Positions 8,959 through 16,371 of a DNA stretch of 59,096 nt are shown here, piece after piece (the stretch's first letter is position 1; each line of letters begins with the position of its first letter). A program made the position numbers and the translations under genes. The notes under the pieces were generated by a model. The model was given only the letters and a program-made list of their open reading frames with translations. It had not been told where the DNA came from and ran no database searches. Source of the stretch: Vannielia litorea (GTDB taxonomy: Bacteria > Pseudomonadota > Alphaproteobacteria > Rhodobacterales > Rhodobacteraceae); assembly GCF_018424695.1 (NCBI RefSeq), contig NZ_QTNQ01000021.1, positions 1 to 59,096 on the forward strand, in the 5' to 3' direction.

Positions 8959-9465
8959 TCAGGCCGCGAGGGCGGCCCTGACCCAGGCCTGAAGCGCGCC
9001 GGGCTCTGCCGCGAGCCGGGTTTCCAGCCTGCCCGCGAAGGCCAGGAAGCTTTCGAGGTTGCGGGCATTCACCGCCGTCAGCGCCGGTATGCCCTGCTCC
9101 ATCGCCTGGGCAAGCACGGGGCAAAAGCCACGGCCCGAGGCCTCCTGCGCCCCGAACTTGTTCAGGATCAGCACATCGGCGCCCGCCGCGAGCCGCGCGG
9201 CCACCGCCCCTGCCGCCTCTTCCAGCGAGGCCGTATCCAGCCTGCACCCGCGCGCACCGCCGCCCAGCCGTTGCGATATCTCGATGCCGGGGCCTTCTGG
9301 CAGCACCGCAAGCTCCATGTCGCAGGGGTGCGCCCCCTGCGAGGGCGCGCGCGATTGGACGACGCCCGCCACGACGCGCCCCTCGGCCTGAAGCTGCGTG
9401 GCCAGCCCCGCGAGCAGCCTGTCAGCCTCGCCGCGAACCTCCGAAAGGATGTAGCCCAACCTCAT
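8959..9465 (-). CDS. DUF2478 family protein (putative NTPase-like)
   Basis: A 168-residue cytoplasmic protein matching the DUF2478 pattern: N-terminal LGYILSEVRGEADRLLAGLA, central ADVLILNKFGAQEASGRGFCPVLAQAMEQGIPALTAV and a C-terminal helix. The family is often found beside molybdoenzyme or nitrogen-oxide genes, but its activity is unknown. The fold is thought to resemble P-loop nucleotide-binding proteins, although no canonical Walker A is visible here. It is the last gene of the nirK-nirV-nnrR unit, 30 bp after the regulator stop, and converges on the nap operon with a 2-bp gap. Confidence 0.8.
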   Translation of the reverse strand: MRLGYILSEVRGEADRLLAGLATQLQAEGRVVAGVVQSRAPSQGAHPCDMELAVLPEGPGIEISQRLGGGARGCRLDTASLEEAAGAVAARLAAGADVLILNKFGAQEASGRGFCPVLAQAMEQGIPALTAVNARNLESFLAFAGRLETRLAAEPGALQAWVRAALAA

Positions 9466-9495
9466 GCCAACCTCCCCAGGCTGAAGTGGACCGCC

Positions 9496-10191
9496 TCAGG
9501 CACACTCCACCTCCCTGACACCGGCATAGGCCGCCAGAGAGGCCACGTCGTCAACCGTCACCTCCCGCCGCTGCACCCGCACCCCCTGCTCTCGCAACCG
9601 CCGGAACGCGCGAGACAGGCTCTCGGGCGAGAGCCCGACCTGCCCGGCAATCAGCGCCTTGTCATAGGGCAACTGCACCTTGCAGGCCCCCCGGCGGCCC
9701 TCGGGCACTAGCGACAGGATGAACTGCGCCGCCCGCTGCGCGCCCGTGCACATCTTCAGCGCCTCCACCTGGCCGACCAGCCTCTGCACCTGGTGCAGCG
9801 TGTTCGCCATCAGCGCGCCACGGGCCTCCGGGCAGCCATCCATCAACTCGAAGAGTGCGGCGGCGGGGATCTTCAGCAGCGTGCAGTCCGTCACCGCCTC
9901 GGCATGGGCAAGGTAGCGCGGGGCCCGCAGGGCCGCCGTGTTCCCGATGCTGCGGGCCGGGCCCAGAACATCGATGATCGCCTCGCCCCCGCCCGCCATC
10001 ACCCGGTAGAGCTTCACCCACCCCGACAGGACGATGAACAGATCATCCGCCTTGCGGTGTGGGGTGAAGATCGTGGCGCCGCGCGCGTAATGCCGGGTGC
10101 TGCCACTGGCAACGGCCTTCTCCGCCATCGGGCGCGGGCAGTTTCTGAGCAGCAGGCTCCGCAGAGCGACGTGGTTCTGTTCGTGTTTCAT
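9496..10191 (-). CDS. nnrR: Crp/Fnr-family regulator, NnrR/DNR type
   Basis: A 231-residue regulator with an N-terminal cyclic-nucleotide-binding-like beta roll (ARGATIFTPHRKADDLFIVLSGWVKLYRV) and a C-terminal winged helix (IAGQVGLSPESLSRAFRRLREQGV). It lacks the N-terminal cysteine cluster of FNR, so it belongs to the NO-responsive NNR/DNR/NnrR class rather than the oxygen-sensing one. I chose ATG 10191 (MKHEQNHVALRSLLL) because longer forms run into nirV. Genetic position directly after nirV supports control of nirK, nor and perhaps nap. The exact subgroup (NnrR versus DNR) is not decidable by eye. Confidence 0.85.
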   Translation of the reverse strand: MKHEQNHVALRSLLLRNCPRPMAEKAVASGSTRHYARGATIFTPHRKADDLFIVLSGWVKLYRVMAGGGEAIIDVLGPARSIGNTAALRAPRYLAHAEAVTDCTLLKIPAAALFELMDGCPEARGALMANTLHQVQRLVGQVEALKMCTGAQRAAQFILSLVPEGRRGACKVQLPYDKALIAGQVGLSPESLSRAFRRLREQGVRVQRREVTVDDVASLAAYAGVREVECA

Positions 10192-10220
10192 GGGTCTGTC
10201 TGTCTTCCGATAAAGGCTGT

Positions 10221-11036
10221 TCACGGTCGCCGGGGCGCGCGGGTGTCCCGCACGAGGCGAAAGCCGAGGTGATCGGGCGGCAGGCCAACGGCACAGCCGC
10301 CCACGCTGGCGTCGCGCACGAAGTCGATCACCGCCGCGCGATGCCGCCCGCCGGCGATGCGCACGCCGCAATAGGGTTCGGAGGCCTCCACGCTGCCATC
10401 GGCGGCAAGGCGGCCCGTGGCCATGCAGCCGTCTGTCCACTCCCAGACGTTGCCGCCAAGGTCGGCCAGCCCAAGGCTGTTCTCGCCAAAGCCGCCCTGA
10501 GGCCGCAGGGCCGGGCTGGAGCTGCCGCGCAGCAGCACGCCCCGCTCATACTGCGAGAGCATCCGCGTGCCCGGGTCCAGCTCGCCCTCGTCAGGTGCCG
10601 CATCGCCCTGCCGCTCGGCAGCGGCGCGCTGCCACTCTGCCTCGCTGGGCAGCCGCCAGGTCTCGCCGGTCTGGCGCGTGAGCCACGCGGCATAGGCGGT
10701 GGCGTCGGCCCAGTTCACCATCGTCTGGGCATAGCGCCCCGTGCCGGTGCCCACGTCTTCGCAGGCCCCATCGGCCACGCAGGCGAGATACTCGGCGCGG
10801 GACACCTGAAATTTCATGATCTCGAACCCCGGCACCTCCACCTGCCGCACGCCCGGCGTGCTGGCCTTGCCCGCGCGGCTGAAGTTGCCGAGCGGACGAA
10901 AGGCGATCTGCCCGGGGGCGATACGCACCGTTTCGGGCCGCGTCACGCCGTCGCGCTCTGGGCCCGGCACCGTGATGGCCAGCCCTCCAAGCGCAGCCGC
11001 CATGACGACACCCGCAAGGATGAAGCTCTTTCGCAT
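10221..11036 (-). CDS. nirV: NirV, formylglycine-generating-enzyme-like protein of the nirK operon
   Basis: A 271-residue SUMF1/FGE-fold protein with an N-terminal signal or anchor (MRKSFILAGVVMAAALGGLA). Family blocks visible are VSRAEYLACVADGAC, the NWADATAYAAWLTRQTGETWRLPSEAEWQRAA core, NSLGLADLGGNVWEWTDGC and the C-terminal LGFRLVRD. NirV is a frequent partner of copper nitrite reductase; its precise role is unknown, possibly NirK maturation. It lies 76 bp downstream of nirK on the same strand. The start at 11036 gives the signal peptide; an upstream extension is less likely. Confidence 0.86.
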   Translation of the reverse strand: MRKSFILAGVVMAAALGGLAITVPGPERDGVTRPETVRIAPGQIAFRPLGNFSRAGKASTPGVRQVEVPGFEIMKFQVSRAEYLACVADGACEDVGTGTGRYAQTMVNWADATAYAAWLTRQTGETWRLPSEAEWQRAAAERQGDAAPDEGELDPGTRMLSQYERGVLLRGSSSPALRPQGGFGENSLGLADLGGNVWEWTDGCMATGRLAADGSVEASEPYCGVRIAGGRHRAAVIDFVRDASVGGCAVGLPPDHLGFRLVRDTRAPRRP

Positions 11037-11112
11037 GCTCGTTTTCCTCGAAACCAAAACGGGTGGCCGGAGCGTTCCGGCCACCCAGCGCCTTCCCCGC
11101 AGGGTGGCCGCC

Positions 11113-12261
11113 TTATGGCAGCGCGGTCTTGCCTTCGTAGGCGGCGTTGTATTCGACCGGGGCCTGCACCTGCTCCATCAGGTCGTTGTTCCAGTCGCCC
11201 TCCACCACCACGTGGGCCGTGGCGCCGAGGTTCACCGCCTCGATGAGGTTGTGGTTCACGTAGGCATAGACGCCGGGCTGGAGAAACTCGTACAGCGCCG
11301 CCCCCGCCGAACCGCCGCGGATGAACCAGGTTTCCAGGTCACGCTCCGGCGGGTTGTTGAACTTGCCGGTCTCCCAGACGAGGTCACCATGCCCGCCAAT
11401 CAGGTGCGGGCGGCTGTCGCGGTTGGCCTGGCTGTGCACGAACAGCACCTTCTCGCCCTGCGCCGCACGCAGCGCATTGTCGCCCGTCAGCGCGCCGACC
11501 TTGCCGTTGAACACCACGTGGCTGGGGATCAGCCCGTTCATCACCTCCAGCGTGTCCGGGTAGCTCTCGCCGACATCCTCGAAGCGCTTGTAATCGCCGT
11601 TCTCGTCCTTCGGGATGTAGAAGTCGTTCTCGCCGATGTAGTACACGCGGTCATAGCTCACCGGCTTGCCATTGTGGTCGCTCAGCCCGTCGCGCGGCAG
11701 CACCATGATCGCACCCGACATGCCACTCACCACGTGCCAGGGGATCATAGGGCCACCCGGGGCGCAGTGATAAACAAAGGTGCCCGGGCGCGTGGCCTTC
11801 CAGCGCAGCACGGTTTTCTCGCCGGGGTTCACCAGCGTCAGCGAGCCGCCGCCCAGGGCGCCGGTGGAGGAGTGGAAGTCGATGTTGTGCTGCATCAGGT
11901 TCTCGGGGGAGTTGTAAAGCGTCAGCTCCACGTAATCGCCCTCGTGCACCACCATCAGCGGGCCGGGGATCGAGCCGTTGAAGGTCATCGCCTGAAGGTA
12001 GGCGCCGCTGTCGACCTCCACCTCCTTCTCGACGATCTGCATCTCGAACTCCACGATGCGCGGCTCACCGGGCGCCACCTGCTCGTGCTCATGCACGAAG
12101 GGCGGGCGAACCAGCTTGCGCTTGATGCGCGTGAGGCTCGAAAGATCGGCCGGCGCGGCCATCGAGGTGTTCATGATCTCCTCGGCCTTGGAGGCGCGGG
12201 TGAGCATCGGCACCGCGGCCAGTCCCGCGGCAGCCATCATGGCGGCTCTTCTCGTCAGCAT
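11113..12261 (-). CDS. nirK: NirK, copper-containing nitrite reductase
   Basis: A 382-residue periplasmic enzyme reducing nitrite to NO, of usual length. The N-terminus [20 protein letters not shown] is a Tat-like leader. Type 1 copper ligands are H125, C166, H176 and M181; type 2 ligands include H130 and H165, with a third His in the C-terminal cupredoxin domain. D128 in HNIDFH corresponds to the catalytic Asp of characterised enzymes, and [10 protein letters not shown] supplies the catalytic His region. The spacing matches well-studied class I NirK proteins. It is the first gene of nirK-nirV-nnrR-DUF2478. Confidence 0.97.
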   Translation of the reverse strand: MLTRRAAMMAAAGLAAVPMLTRASKAEEIMNTSMAAPADLSSLTRIKRKLVRPPFVHEHEQVAPGEPRIVEFEMQIVEKEVEVDSGAYLQAMTFNGSIPGPLMVVHEGDYVELTLYNSPENLMQHNIDFHSSTGALGGGSLTLVNPGEKTVLRWKATRPGTFVYHCAPGGPMIPWHVVSGMSGAIMVLPRDGLSDHNGKPVSYDRVYYIGENDFYIPKDENGDYKRFEDVGESYPDTLEVMNGLIPSHVVFNGKVGALTGDNALRAAQGEKVLFVHSQANRDSRPHLIGGHGDLVWETGKFNNPPERDLETWFIRGGSAGAALYEFLQPGVYAYVNHNLIEAVNLGATAHVVVEGDWNNDLMEQVQAPVEYNAAYEGKTALP

Positions 12262-12724
12262 GTCGGTTCTCCTTCTGCGACGGATTGCTGTTGCCCTTGA
12301 GTCTAGAAGAACCGGCGCAGCCAAACGTTGCTGGAGCGCAAACTTCGGCGCGCCTAAGGCAGCCCACCGACTTCGGGGGCGTCTCGCGGGCGCAAGCTCT
12401 CTGGGTTGAAGCAGAACATCCCGCGACGGCCCCACCTGCCAGAAGTCGCACGCTGATTGGACCGAAGCTGTGGGCGCCGGTCGCGGTCAGTCGGAAGGGG
12501 GGCTTTGGTAGCGGAGGAGGGACTTGCCCCCCGACCCAGTGCATCGCGCAGCGATGTGCGTCGGTCGGGCTCGGAGTGGCGCCTGCCGGTTGCGGACAGT
12601 CGGAAGGGGGGCTTTGGTAGCGGAGGAGGGACTTGCCCCCCCGACCCAGTGCATCGCGCAGCGATGTGCGTCGGTCGGGCTCGGAGTGGTGCGTGCCGGT
12701 TGCGGCCAGTCGGAAGGGGGGCTT
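12262..12724. other. 463-bp gene-free region between nirK and tRNA-Met
   Basis: The nirK-proximal 160 bp carries the candidate nirK promoter and the NnrR-like box. The remainder up to the tRNA is mostly tandem repeat (next entry). Several small open frames run through the repeat, but they are artefacts of the repeated GC-rich unit and have no independent support. Confidence 0.7.
12328..12341 (-). promoter_or_regulatory. NnrR/FNR-like box upstream of nirK
   Basis: TTGCTggagCGCAA (read on the + strand) has the TTG-N8-CAA form of NNR/DNR/NnrR sites, centred about 73 bp before the nirK start. It is the only such palindrome I found in this upstream region. Confidence 0.4.
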
Positions 12725-12756
12725 TGGTAGCGGAGGAGGGACTTGAACCCCCGACA
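12491..12756 (-). repeat. Tandem repeat that duplicates the 3' end of tRNA-Met plus its 3' flank
   Basis: About 2.4 copies of a 109-110 bp unit are present. Copies begin at 12491, 12600 and 12710, the last running into the tRNA gene. Each distal copy contains about 30 nt matching the T-arm/acceptor 3' half of the adjacent tRNA (from CCCCCGAC through the CCA end, 12506-12535 in the first copy). The T-loop is altered: the tRNA's GGGTTCAAG region reads GGGCAAG. About 80 bp of flank follows, including a hairpin with arms CCGACC/GGTCGG and GCATCGC/GCGATGT. Copies are nearly identical except for one C and a few point changes, so the amplification is fairly recent or maintained. Confidence 0.85.
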
Positions 12757-12801
12757 CGCGGATTATGATTCCGCTGCTCTAACCACCTGAGCTACTCCGC
12801 C
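12725..12801 (-). tRNA. tRNA-Met (anticodon CAT), elongator type
   Basis: On the minus strand a 77-nt tRNA folds cleanly. The acceptor arm is GGCGGAG/CTCCGCT, the D arm is AGCTCAGGTGGTTAGAGC, and the anticodon arm is GCGGA-ATCATAA-TCCGC with CAT at the apex. The T arm contains GGGTTCAAGTCCC, and the terminal CCA is encoded. The first acceptor pair is G-C type rather than the C:A mismatch of the initiator, so this is elongator Met; tRNA-Ile2 (CAT, lysidine-modified) is a less likely alternative. Confidence 0.93.
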
Positions 12802-12998
12802 AAAAGCGAGGGCCGATGTAGAGGCCGGGCGGCGAGGCGTCAAGGGGGAAAACCCGCAGATATTGTCTCCTCTCGCGCAACAATGGCGCGCGGGCGGCGT
12901 CATCCCGCGCCACCCGATGGTCACGGCTCCGTCAACCGCCATTTTCCCGGCGGTCCAAGGCGGCTATCCTGCGCTGGAAACCTCGGGAGACAAAGCAC

Positions 12999-15152
12999 TT
13001 GCACGCCGCCCCAAGCCTGACGAAAGACATCGTGCTGGTCGGTGGCGGCCACACCCATGCGCTGGTGCTGCGCCGTTTCGGCATGGCGCCGCTGCCGGGC
13101 GCGCGGCTGACGCTCATCAATCCCGGCACCACCGCGCCCTACTCGGGCATGCTGCCGGGCCACATCGCCGGGCACTACCCGATCGAGGCGCTCCAGATCG
13201 ACCTGCACCGCCTCGCCCGCTTCGCCAACGCCCGGCTGATCGACGGGCGCGCCACCGCGATCGACCGCGAGGCCCGCGAAATCGTGGTGGACACCGCCGC
13301 AGGGCCGCGCCGCATCGGCTACGACATCGCCGCACTCGACGTGGGCGTCACCTCCGACATGCCCACGCTGCCCGGCTTCTCCGAGCATGCCTGCCCCGCC
13401 AAGCCGCTCGATGCCTTCGCCGCCCGCTGGGAGGCCTTCCTGGCTGCACCGGGCGACGCCCGCGTGGTGGTGATCGGTGCAGGCGTCGCGGGGGTCGAGC
13501 TGGCCATGGCCGCCCGCCACCGGCTCGCCAGCGCGGGCCACAGCCCCGCCGTCACCCTCGTCGACGCGGGCGCAGCGCTCTCGGCGCTGGGCGGCGGCGC
13601 CCGCGCTCGGCTGTTCGAAACCCTGCGCACCTCCGGCATCACCCTGCTGGAGCAGGCCCGCGTCGCCCGGATCGAGCCCGAGGCCGTCGCCCTTGAAGAT
13701 GGCCGCCGCCTGCCCGCCGATTTCGTGATCGGCGCAGGCGGCGCGCGCCCGCACGACTGGCTGGCAGAAACCGGCCTCGCCCACCACAACGGCTTCCTGC
13801 GCGTCGGAGCCGACTTGCGCACGCTCACCGACGCGGCGATCTTCGCCGTCGGCGACTGCGCCCATTTCGAGCCCGACCCGCGCCCCAAGGCGGGCGTCTA
13901 CGCCGTGCGCGCCGCCCCGGTGCTGGAAGAAAACCTGCGCCGAACCCTGCGCGGCGAGGCCCGCCTCAAGCCCTTCCGCCCGCAAAAGGATTACCTCAAG
14001 CTCATCTCGCTGGGCGAGACGGCGGCGCTGGGCGAAAAGCTGGGCCTCGTCGCCTCCGGCCCCTGGGTCTGGCGTGTGAAGGATTATATCGACCGCGCCT
14101 TCATGAAGAAGTTCACCAGCTTCCCCACCATGGGCGCGGATGATCCGCAGGCCGAGCCCATGCTCTGCGCCGGCTGCGGCGCCAAGATAGCCCCCACTGC
14201 GCTGAAGGCGGCGCTGGCCGAGCTGCCCGCGCCCGAACGCGACGATGTGGTGAGCCTGCCGGGCGACGACGCGGCGATCCTGGCGATGGACAGCGACTAC
14301 CAGGTCATCACCACCGACCACCTGCGCGGCTTCACCGAAGATCTCGCGCTGATGGCCCGCATCGCCGCCGTCCACGCGCTTGGCGATGTCTGGGCCATGG
14401 GCGCCCGCCCGCAGGCCGCGCTGGCCTCCGTCACCCTGCCGCGCATGGCCCCCGAGATGCAGGCCCGCTCCATGCGCGAGGTGCTCGCCGCCGCATCGGC
14501 CGTGTTCCGCGCCGAGGGGGCAGAGCTGGTGGGCGGGCATTCGTCGATGGGGGCCGAGGTACAACTGGGCTTCACCGTGACGGGCCTGCGCACCGCCTTT
14601 CCCGTCGGGCTGGAGAATGCACAGCCGGGCGACGCGCTGATCCTCACCAAACCGCTGGGCACCGGCACCGTGCTCGCCGCCGATATGCGCGGGCAGGGCC
14701 GGGCCGCGTGGGTACAGGCCGCGCTCGCCTCCATGGCCCGCCCCCAAGGGGATGCAGCGCGGCTGCTCACCACCGCCCACGCCATGACCGACGTCACCGG
14801 CTTCGGCCTCGCGGGCCACCTGCTGGCGATCTGCGAGGCCAGCGGCGTCGGCGCCTCCGTCAAGCTACCCGCCATCCCCTTGCTGCCCGGCGCGGCAGAC
14901 CTCGCCGCCAAGGGCATCCGCTCCACCCTCTGGGACGAAAACCGTGCCGCCGTCGCCGCCCGCCTCGCGCTACCGGCACCCGCCCCGCCCGAGGCCGACC
15001 TGCTGTTCGACCCGCAAACAGCCGGTGGCCTCCTCGCCGCCGTACCCGCGGGTCGCGCCGCGAAGCTGCTGGAAGAACTGCGTGCCCTTGGCTACCCGGC
15101 GGCGCGCATCGGGCAGGTCATGGCCGGGGAGCCGTTTCTGCGGGTTCAGTAG
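12999..15152 (+). CDS. selD: SelD selenophosphate synthetase fused to an N-terminal FAD/NAD(P) oxidoreductase
   Basis: A 717-residue fusion. Residues about 10-370 form an NDH-2-like pyridine-nucleotide-disulfide oxidoreductase (IVLVGGGHTHALVLRRF near the start, second dinucleotide motif VVVIGAGVAGVELAM, and AIFAVGDCAHF for FAD). Residues about 385-717 are selenide, water dikinase, which makes selenophosphate from selenide and ATP. The catalytic site is C393 in AGCGAKIAP, with the essential Cys and Lys kept; the second Cys of the E. coli site is Ala. This fusion architecture is known in bacteria. The start appears to be TTG at 12999 behind GGGAGA. It converges on mnmH, a selenophosphate user, with a 69-bp gap. 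Confidence 0.92.
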   Translation: MHAAPSLTKDIVLVGGGHTHALVLRRFGMAPLPGARLTLINPGTTAPYSGMLPGHIAGHYPIEALQIDLHRLARFANARLIDGRATAIDREAREIVVDTAAGPRRIGYDIAALDVGVTSDMPTLPGFSEHACPAKPLDAFAARWEAFLAAPGDARVVVIGAGVAGVELAMAARHRLASAGHSPAVTLVDAGAALSALGGGARARLFETLRTSGITLLEQARVARIEPEAVALEDGRRLPADFVIGAGGARPHDWLAETGLAHHNGFLRVGADLRTLTDAAIFAVGDCAHFEPDPRPKAGVYAVRAAPVLEENLRRTLRGEARLKPFRPQKDYLKLISLGETAALGEKLGLVASGPWVWRVKDYIDRAFMKKFTSFPTMGADDPQAEPMLCAGCGAKIAPTALKAALAELPAPERDDVVSLPGDDAAILAMDSDYQVITTDHLRGFTEDLALMARIAAVHALGDVWAMGARPQAALASVTLPRMAPEMQARSMREVLAAASAVFRAEGAELVGGHSSMGAEVQLGFTVTGLRTAFPVGLENAQPGDALILTKPLGTGTVLAADMRGQGRAAWVQAALASMARPQGDAARLLTTAHAMTDVTGFGLAGHLLAICEASGVGASVKLPAIPLLPGAADLAAKGIRSTLWDENRAAVAARLALPAPAPPEADLLFDPQTAGGLLAAVPAGRAAKLLEELRALGYPAARIGQVMAGEPFLRVQ

Positions 15153-15221
15153 GTGCCGCCATGAATGCCTGGCGGGGGGGCCGCATCTGCGGCTCCACCA
15201 AAAGAGATTCGATGAGTATTT

Positions 15222-16268
15222 TCAGCAAGAAAATGCAGCCAGTTGCGCCATGATCCGGTCGGCGGCGCGTTCCAGCCCGTCTTCGTCCAGCGAGATCTCC
15301 AGCGGCACCTCCGGCGTGTCGGAGCGGCGTGATTTGGCGTAGCGCGGGTCGTAGTGGTGCAGGCAAAGCGCGCCCGCCAGCCGTTCCACCTCTCCTGCCT
15401 CGGCCATCGCCTGCCACTGGCCGATCCGCTCGCGCCCATGCAGGCGGGTGAGTTGGCCGAGCAGCCGGTTGAGCTCGGCAGGCTCGGCGGCAAGGTCGGC
15501 ATAGACCCGGGCGAGATAACGGGCGCGATCCTGCAGCCCCGCCGTCAGCGAAATGCGCGGCGCGGCCAGCATCCGCTTCCATAGCGCGGGTGGCACCAGC
15601 AGTTCGCCCACCTTCGAGCTTTCCGCCTCCACCAGCACGGGCCGGGCCGGATCGAGCGCCGCCAGCGCCTGCACCAGCGCGCTTTCGAAGCCCTTCTGCG
15701 CCGGTTGCGGGCCGAGATTGCCCAGAAGCGAGCCGCGATGGTTGGCCAGCCCCTCGAGGTCCAGCACCTGCCCGCCGCGCGCCGCCACGCGATGCAGCAG
15801 CTCCGTCTTGCCGGTGCCCGTGTTTCCGTCCAGCAGCACCACCCGATGCGGCAACTCGCCCTCGTAGAGCGCCTTCACCACGCCCCGCCGGTAGCTTTGG
15901 TAACCGCCCTCCACCTTCTCCACCCGCCAGCCGATCTGCCCAAGGATGGTGGCAAAGCCGCCGCTGCGCTGCCCGCCCCGCCAGCAGTAGACCAGCGGCT
16001 TCCACCCCCCGTCCTTCTCCGCCAGCGGCCCCTCCAGATGCGCGGCCACATTCCGCGCCAGGATCGCCGCGCCGATCTTGCGGGCGAGGAAGGGCGATTG
16101 CTGCACGTAGATCGTGCCCACCTTCGCCCGCTCCGCGTCGGAGAACACCGGGAGCGAGATCGCGCCCGGCACATGGTCCTCGGCGTATTCCGAGGGCGAG
16201 CGCACGTCGATCACCGTGTCGAAGGGCAGGGCGGTGCCTGAAAGCGGGTCGGGCAGGGTATAGGCCAT
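15222..16268 (-). CDS. mnmH: MnmH/SelU, tRNA 2-selenouridine synthase
   Basis: A 348-residue enzyme replacing sulfur by selenium in 2-thiouridine at tRNA position 34, using selenophosphate. An N-terminal rhodanese domain (FDTVIDVRSPSEYAEDHVPGA) has its conserved Cys at C95 in YCWRGGQRSGG. It is followed by a P-loop domain with GNTGTGKT at residues 148-155, as in all SelU proteins. It is convergent with selD and forms a compact selenium-utilisation module. No selA or selB is in the window, so selenouridine may be the main use of selenium here. Confidence 0.95.
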   Translation of the reverse strand: MAYTLPDPLSGTALPFDTVIDVRSPSEYAEDHVPGAISLPVFSDAERAKVGTIYVQQSPFLARKIGAAILARNVAAHLEGPLAEKDGGWKPLVYCWRGGQRSGGFATILGQIGWRVEKVEGGYQSYRRGVVKALYEGELPHRVVLLDGNTGTGKTELLHRVAARGGQVLDLEGLANHRGSLLGNLGPQPAQKGFESALVQALAALDPARPVLVEAESSKVGELLVPPALWKRMLAAPRISLTAGLQDRARYLARVYADLAAEPAELNRLLGQLTRLHGRERIGQWQAMAEAGEVERLAGALCLHHYDPRYAKSRRSDTPEVPLEISLDEDGLERAADRIMAQLAAFSC

Positions 16269-16371
16269 AGGCCCCGTTACCGCAGCCGGCGCGCACAGGG
16301 AAGCGTGTCAATTGCCGTCACAAAGGCGCCAGAGCCTTGCCCGGCGCGATTTCCCCAATAGTATCGCCAGC

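Noticed and set aside
12285..12768. Short open frames in the tRNA-Met repeat region
   Set aside because: They are copies of the same GC-rich repeat read in different frames and overlap a tRNA gene.
15218..15234. ATTTTC-N5-GAAAAT hairpin at the mnmH stop
   Set aside because: A 6-bp AT stem overlapping the coding end and without a T run in either direction is too weak to call a terminator.
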